A DNA stretch of 8,044 bases. It comes from Flavobacteriaceae bacterium. GTDB lineage: Bacteria > Bacteroidota > Bacteroidia > Flavobacteriales > Flavobacteriaceae. The stretch spans positions 1-8,044 of the forward strand of contig JABHBC010000160.1 in assembly GCA_018674025.1 (NCBI GenBank), in the 5' to 3' direction. The translations under genes were made by a program, and so were the position numbers. The notes under the pieces were generated by a model. That model worked only from the letters and a program-made list of their open reading frames with translations, was not told where the DNA came from and did no database searches. Below, in pieces: positions 6,475 to 8,044 of this stretch; position 1 is the first letter of the stretch; every line of letters starts with the position of its first letter.

Positions 6475-7415
6475 TTTAAAAAAACATATTGAATCTCATT
6501 ATTCATTAAACGAAGATTTTTAATAAGTTTTGGTTGATTTATAACTTCTGCAGTTAATTTTCCATCTTTACTAATTTCGTTAAAATCACAAATAATTTTA
6601 AAGTCTTTAGATGAATATTTCTGAAAATTATCTAGACTTACAGTGAAAGAAACCTTAATCGATTTAGGGTAATAATTAATATTTACATCTGTTGGAATAT
6701 TTATTATTGAAACAGGTAAATTTAGGATAGATTCTGTGGATTTTTCAACATCAATAAATAAATTAACAGATTTATCTGAATATTTTAAATTATTAGTATT
6801 TAAAATATCAAGTTCTAGATTTTGAGTAATACTAGATTTAATATCATCAAGAACTAATTCCTTAGTGTTAACAAGATTGATTGAATTTAAAGCTATCTCA
6901 GAGCCAATCACAGAAATAGAATCTGGTAACAAATTAAAATTTTTAAAATAGTCATATCCTTGTGAAAAATTTATGGAGGAATTAAGCACTACAGGGATGT
7001 TTTTGGTTACCAACTTATCATAATTAAAAAATATACTATCAAAATCAATCGAAATCAATTCAAAAGCAGGATTTATAAAATTATCAATTTGTGAATAATT
7101 GTTAGATTGGGTAATAACATATGAATGTGAATTATCCAAAACATCTTCAGAAGATATATTTATAGTTTGATTGGATAAATAGTATTTAACAAAATCAAAT
7201 CCAAAAGAGGAAACTGTTAATTTTAAACTATCAGCAGATTGACCAATAATGATTTTATTATCAGGAATTTCAATTAAATTAATTTTATAACTAATATTTC
7301 TAGTATAAACTTTGGTTAACTTAACAATAGTAGAAAACAGTATGGAAATTAAGAAAAAAATAAAAAAATTATTAAATGTTTTAGGGTTAAACATGTTTAA
7401 TTTATTTTTTTTCAT
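6471..7415 (-). CDS. YbbR/CdaR-like single-pass envelope protein
   Basis: A 314-residue protein with a basic N-terminus, one membrane segment (about 16-33, FFIFFLISILFSTIVKL) and a long beta-rich extracytoplasmic part. That part appears to hold about three YbbR-type repeats (roughly 42-125, 136-222 and 228-312), recognised by recurring IPVVL / LPVSI strands and DSISVIGSE / PKSIKVSF turns. In Firmicutes the YbbR protein CdaR binds and regulates the diadenylate cyclase CdaA. Bacteroidetes have one-pass YbbR-like proteins whose function is not established, and no cdaA is visible here. The ATG overlaps the glycosyltransferase stop (ATGA, 7412-7415) and its own TGA overlaps the coaE ATG, so the three genes are probably translated as a coupled set. 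A later Met at residue 8 is possible but would lose the overlap. The start codon is followed by a run of eight A. Confidence 0.82.
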   Translation of the reverse strand: MKKNKLNMFNPKTFNNFFIFFLISILFSTIVKLTKVYTRNISYKINLIEIPDNKIIIGQSADSLKLTVSSFGFDFVKYYLSNQTINISSEDVLDNSHSYVITQSNNYSQIDNFINPAFELISIDFDSIFFNYDKLVTKNIPVVLNSSINFSQGYDYFKNFNLLPDSISVIGSEIALNSINLVNTKELVLDDIKSSITQNLELDILNTNNLKYSDKSVNLFIDVEKSTESILNLPVSIINIPTDVNINYYPKSIKVSFTVSLDNFQKYSSKDFKIICDFNEISKDGKLTAEVINQPKLIKNLRLMNNEIQYVFLK

Positions 7416-8044
7416 TTGAGAGATTTTTTAAAAAAATAAGAAGGGAACTTATCTTGTATATCTTTATTTGAAGATAATAAAATAATATTTGATTTCATAA
7501 AACCTAAACCATATCCTATAAATTGAGTTATTGAAGTGAATATCGAATAAAATCCAACTTTTAAACTTTTATTTTTGATTAAGGAATTAAAAAAAATTAG
7601 TAGGAAGTACAATAATATTATACACAATGGAAAATAAAACTTAAAAAAAACTAGGACAATGCTTAATAGTAAGCAGACAGTGACAAAACTTGGAAACCAA
7701 AAAATTAACTTATTAGAAGTTGGATGCCATTTATTAATTATAGGTCGAACCATTCCGAATTTAAAAACTTGATTAAAAAATGCAAAAATATTAACTCTTC
7801 TTTTATGATAAACTATAACATTGTTATATAATTCAGATATTAAATCAAGTTTAGAAATTCTTAAAGACAAATCAGGGTCCTCACCAGGATGAATATTACT
7901 AAATCCACCAGTTAATTCAAAGGTATTTTTAGAAATACCCATATTAAAACTTCTTGCTTGAAAACTTTTATGTCTTGACCTACCACCTCTAATTCCACCC
8001 GTTGTTATTAGTGATGTCATTGTAAAATTGACAGCCTTTTGAAA
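7412..8044 (-). CDS. Family 2 glycosyltransferase, C-terminal 210 residues with membrane segments (5' end cut by window edge)
   Basis: C-terminal part of a membrane-associated GT-A (GT2) glycosyltransferase. The frame stays open to the window edge and continues upstream of the in-frame ATG at 8018-8020 with plausible family sequence (residues FQKAVNFT). The visible part begins inside the catalytic domain, whose DXD-bearing N-terminal half is missing, so the ATG at 8020 is not the start. In visible numbering, the segment with NMGISK and GGFSN leads to PGEDPDLSLR, whose E55-D56 is the acceptor-side ED motif of GT2 enzymes. A basic VYHKRRVN segment and FKFGMVRP follow, then two strong hydrophobic helices (about 113-133 and 136-156) and a third weaker one (about 163-183). 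This fits cytoplasmic catalysis on a lipid-linked or envelope acceptor; sugar and acceptor cannot be read. The stop overlaps the ybbR-like ATG by 4 nt. Confidence 0.85.
   Translation of the reverse strand, partial: FQKAVNFTMTSLITTGGIRGGRSRHKSFQARSFNMGISKNTFELTGGFSNIHPGEDPDLSLRISKLDLISELYNNVIVYHKRRVNIFAFFNQVFKFGMVRPIINKWHPTSNKLIFWFPSFVTVCLLLSIVLVFFKFYFPLCIILLYFLLIFFNSLIKNKSLKVGFYSIFTSITQFIGYGLGFMKSNIILLSSNKDIQDKFPSYFFKKSLK

Noticed and set aside
6251..6523. 90-codon plus-strand open frame opposite coaE and the end of the ybbR-like gene
   Set aside because: It lies antisense to well-supported coaE, has no family signature, and its hydrophobic composition is expected from the reverse of this sequence.
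7412..8020. ATG at 8020 (minus strand) as the start of the glycosyltransferase
   Set aside because: The frame continues to the window edge and the protein would lack the whole nucleotide-sugar-binding half.
1..8044. Mobile elements, CRISPR repeats, tRNA or rRNA genes, or a defence island
   Set aside because: No direct-repeat array, transposase, integrase, RNA gene or toxin-antitoxin pair is visible; the space is filled by conserved genes.

Overview
The window is a very AT-rich (clearly below 30% G+C by eye), almost gap-free stretch of bacterial chromosome. Protein families, an OmpR-type regulator resembling Bacteroidetes RprY, A-rich rather than Shine-Dalgarno-type translation starts, and the gene content point to a member of Bacteroidota, most likely Flavobacteriales. 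The compactness fits a streamlined, possibly marine genome; that last step is inference. No tRNA, rRNA, CRISPR array, insertion sequence or phage gene is visible.

The left half (about 1-3522) is a plus-strand run of four genes with gaps of 2-3 nt, almost certainly one transcript. It holds the 3' part of a 3-hydroxybutyryl-CoA dehydrogenase gene (cut by the window edge), a YggS-type PLP-homeostasis protein, a DnaQ-like exonuclease fused to a UvrC-like GIY-YIG nuclease, and the tRNA dimethylallyltransferase gene miaA. The nuclease gene has no ATG, GTG or TTG at its natural 5' end. It lies in the same reading frame as yggS, separated from it only by the yggS stop codon, and most likely starts at an ATT.

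The right half (3508-8044) is a minus-strand run read right to left. It holds the C-terminal part of a membrane-anchored family 2 glycosyltransferase (cut by the window edge), a one-pass YbbR/CdaR-like envelope protein, dephospho-CoA kinase (coaE), then after a 59-nt gap a sensor histidine kinase and its OmpR-type response regulator. The first three genes are joined by two 4-nt ATGA overlaps; the last two are 1 nt apart. The 59-nt gap is the only real intergenic space in the window and the only internal place for a promoter.

The two runs converge, and miaA and the response-regulator gene overlap tail to tail by 15 bp. A small hairpin sits at that junction and may be the only local terminator.

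Most genes are conserved housekeeping or regulatory types. The least understood is the exonuclease/GIY-YIG fusion, which carries a four-cysteine pattern spaced like the iron-sulfur motif of UvrC. I do not see a convincing entirely new system here.
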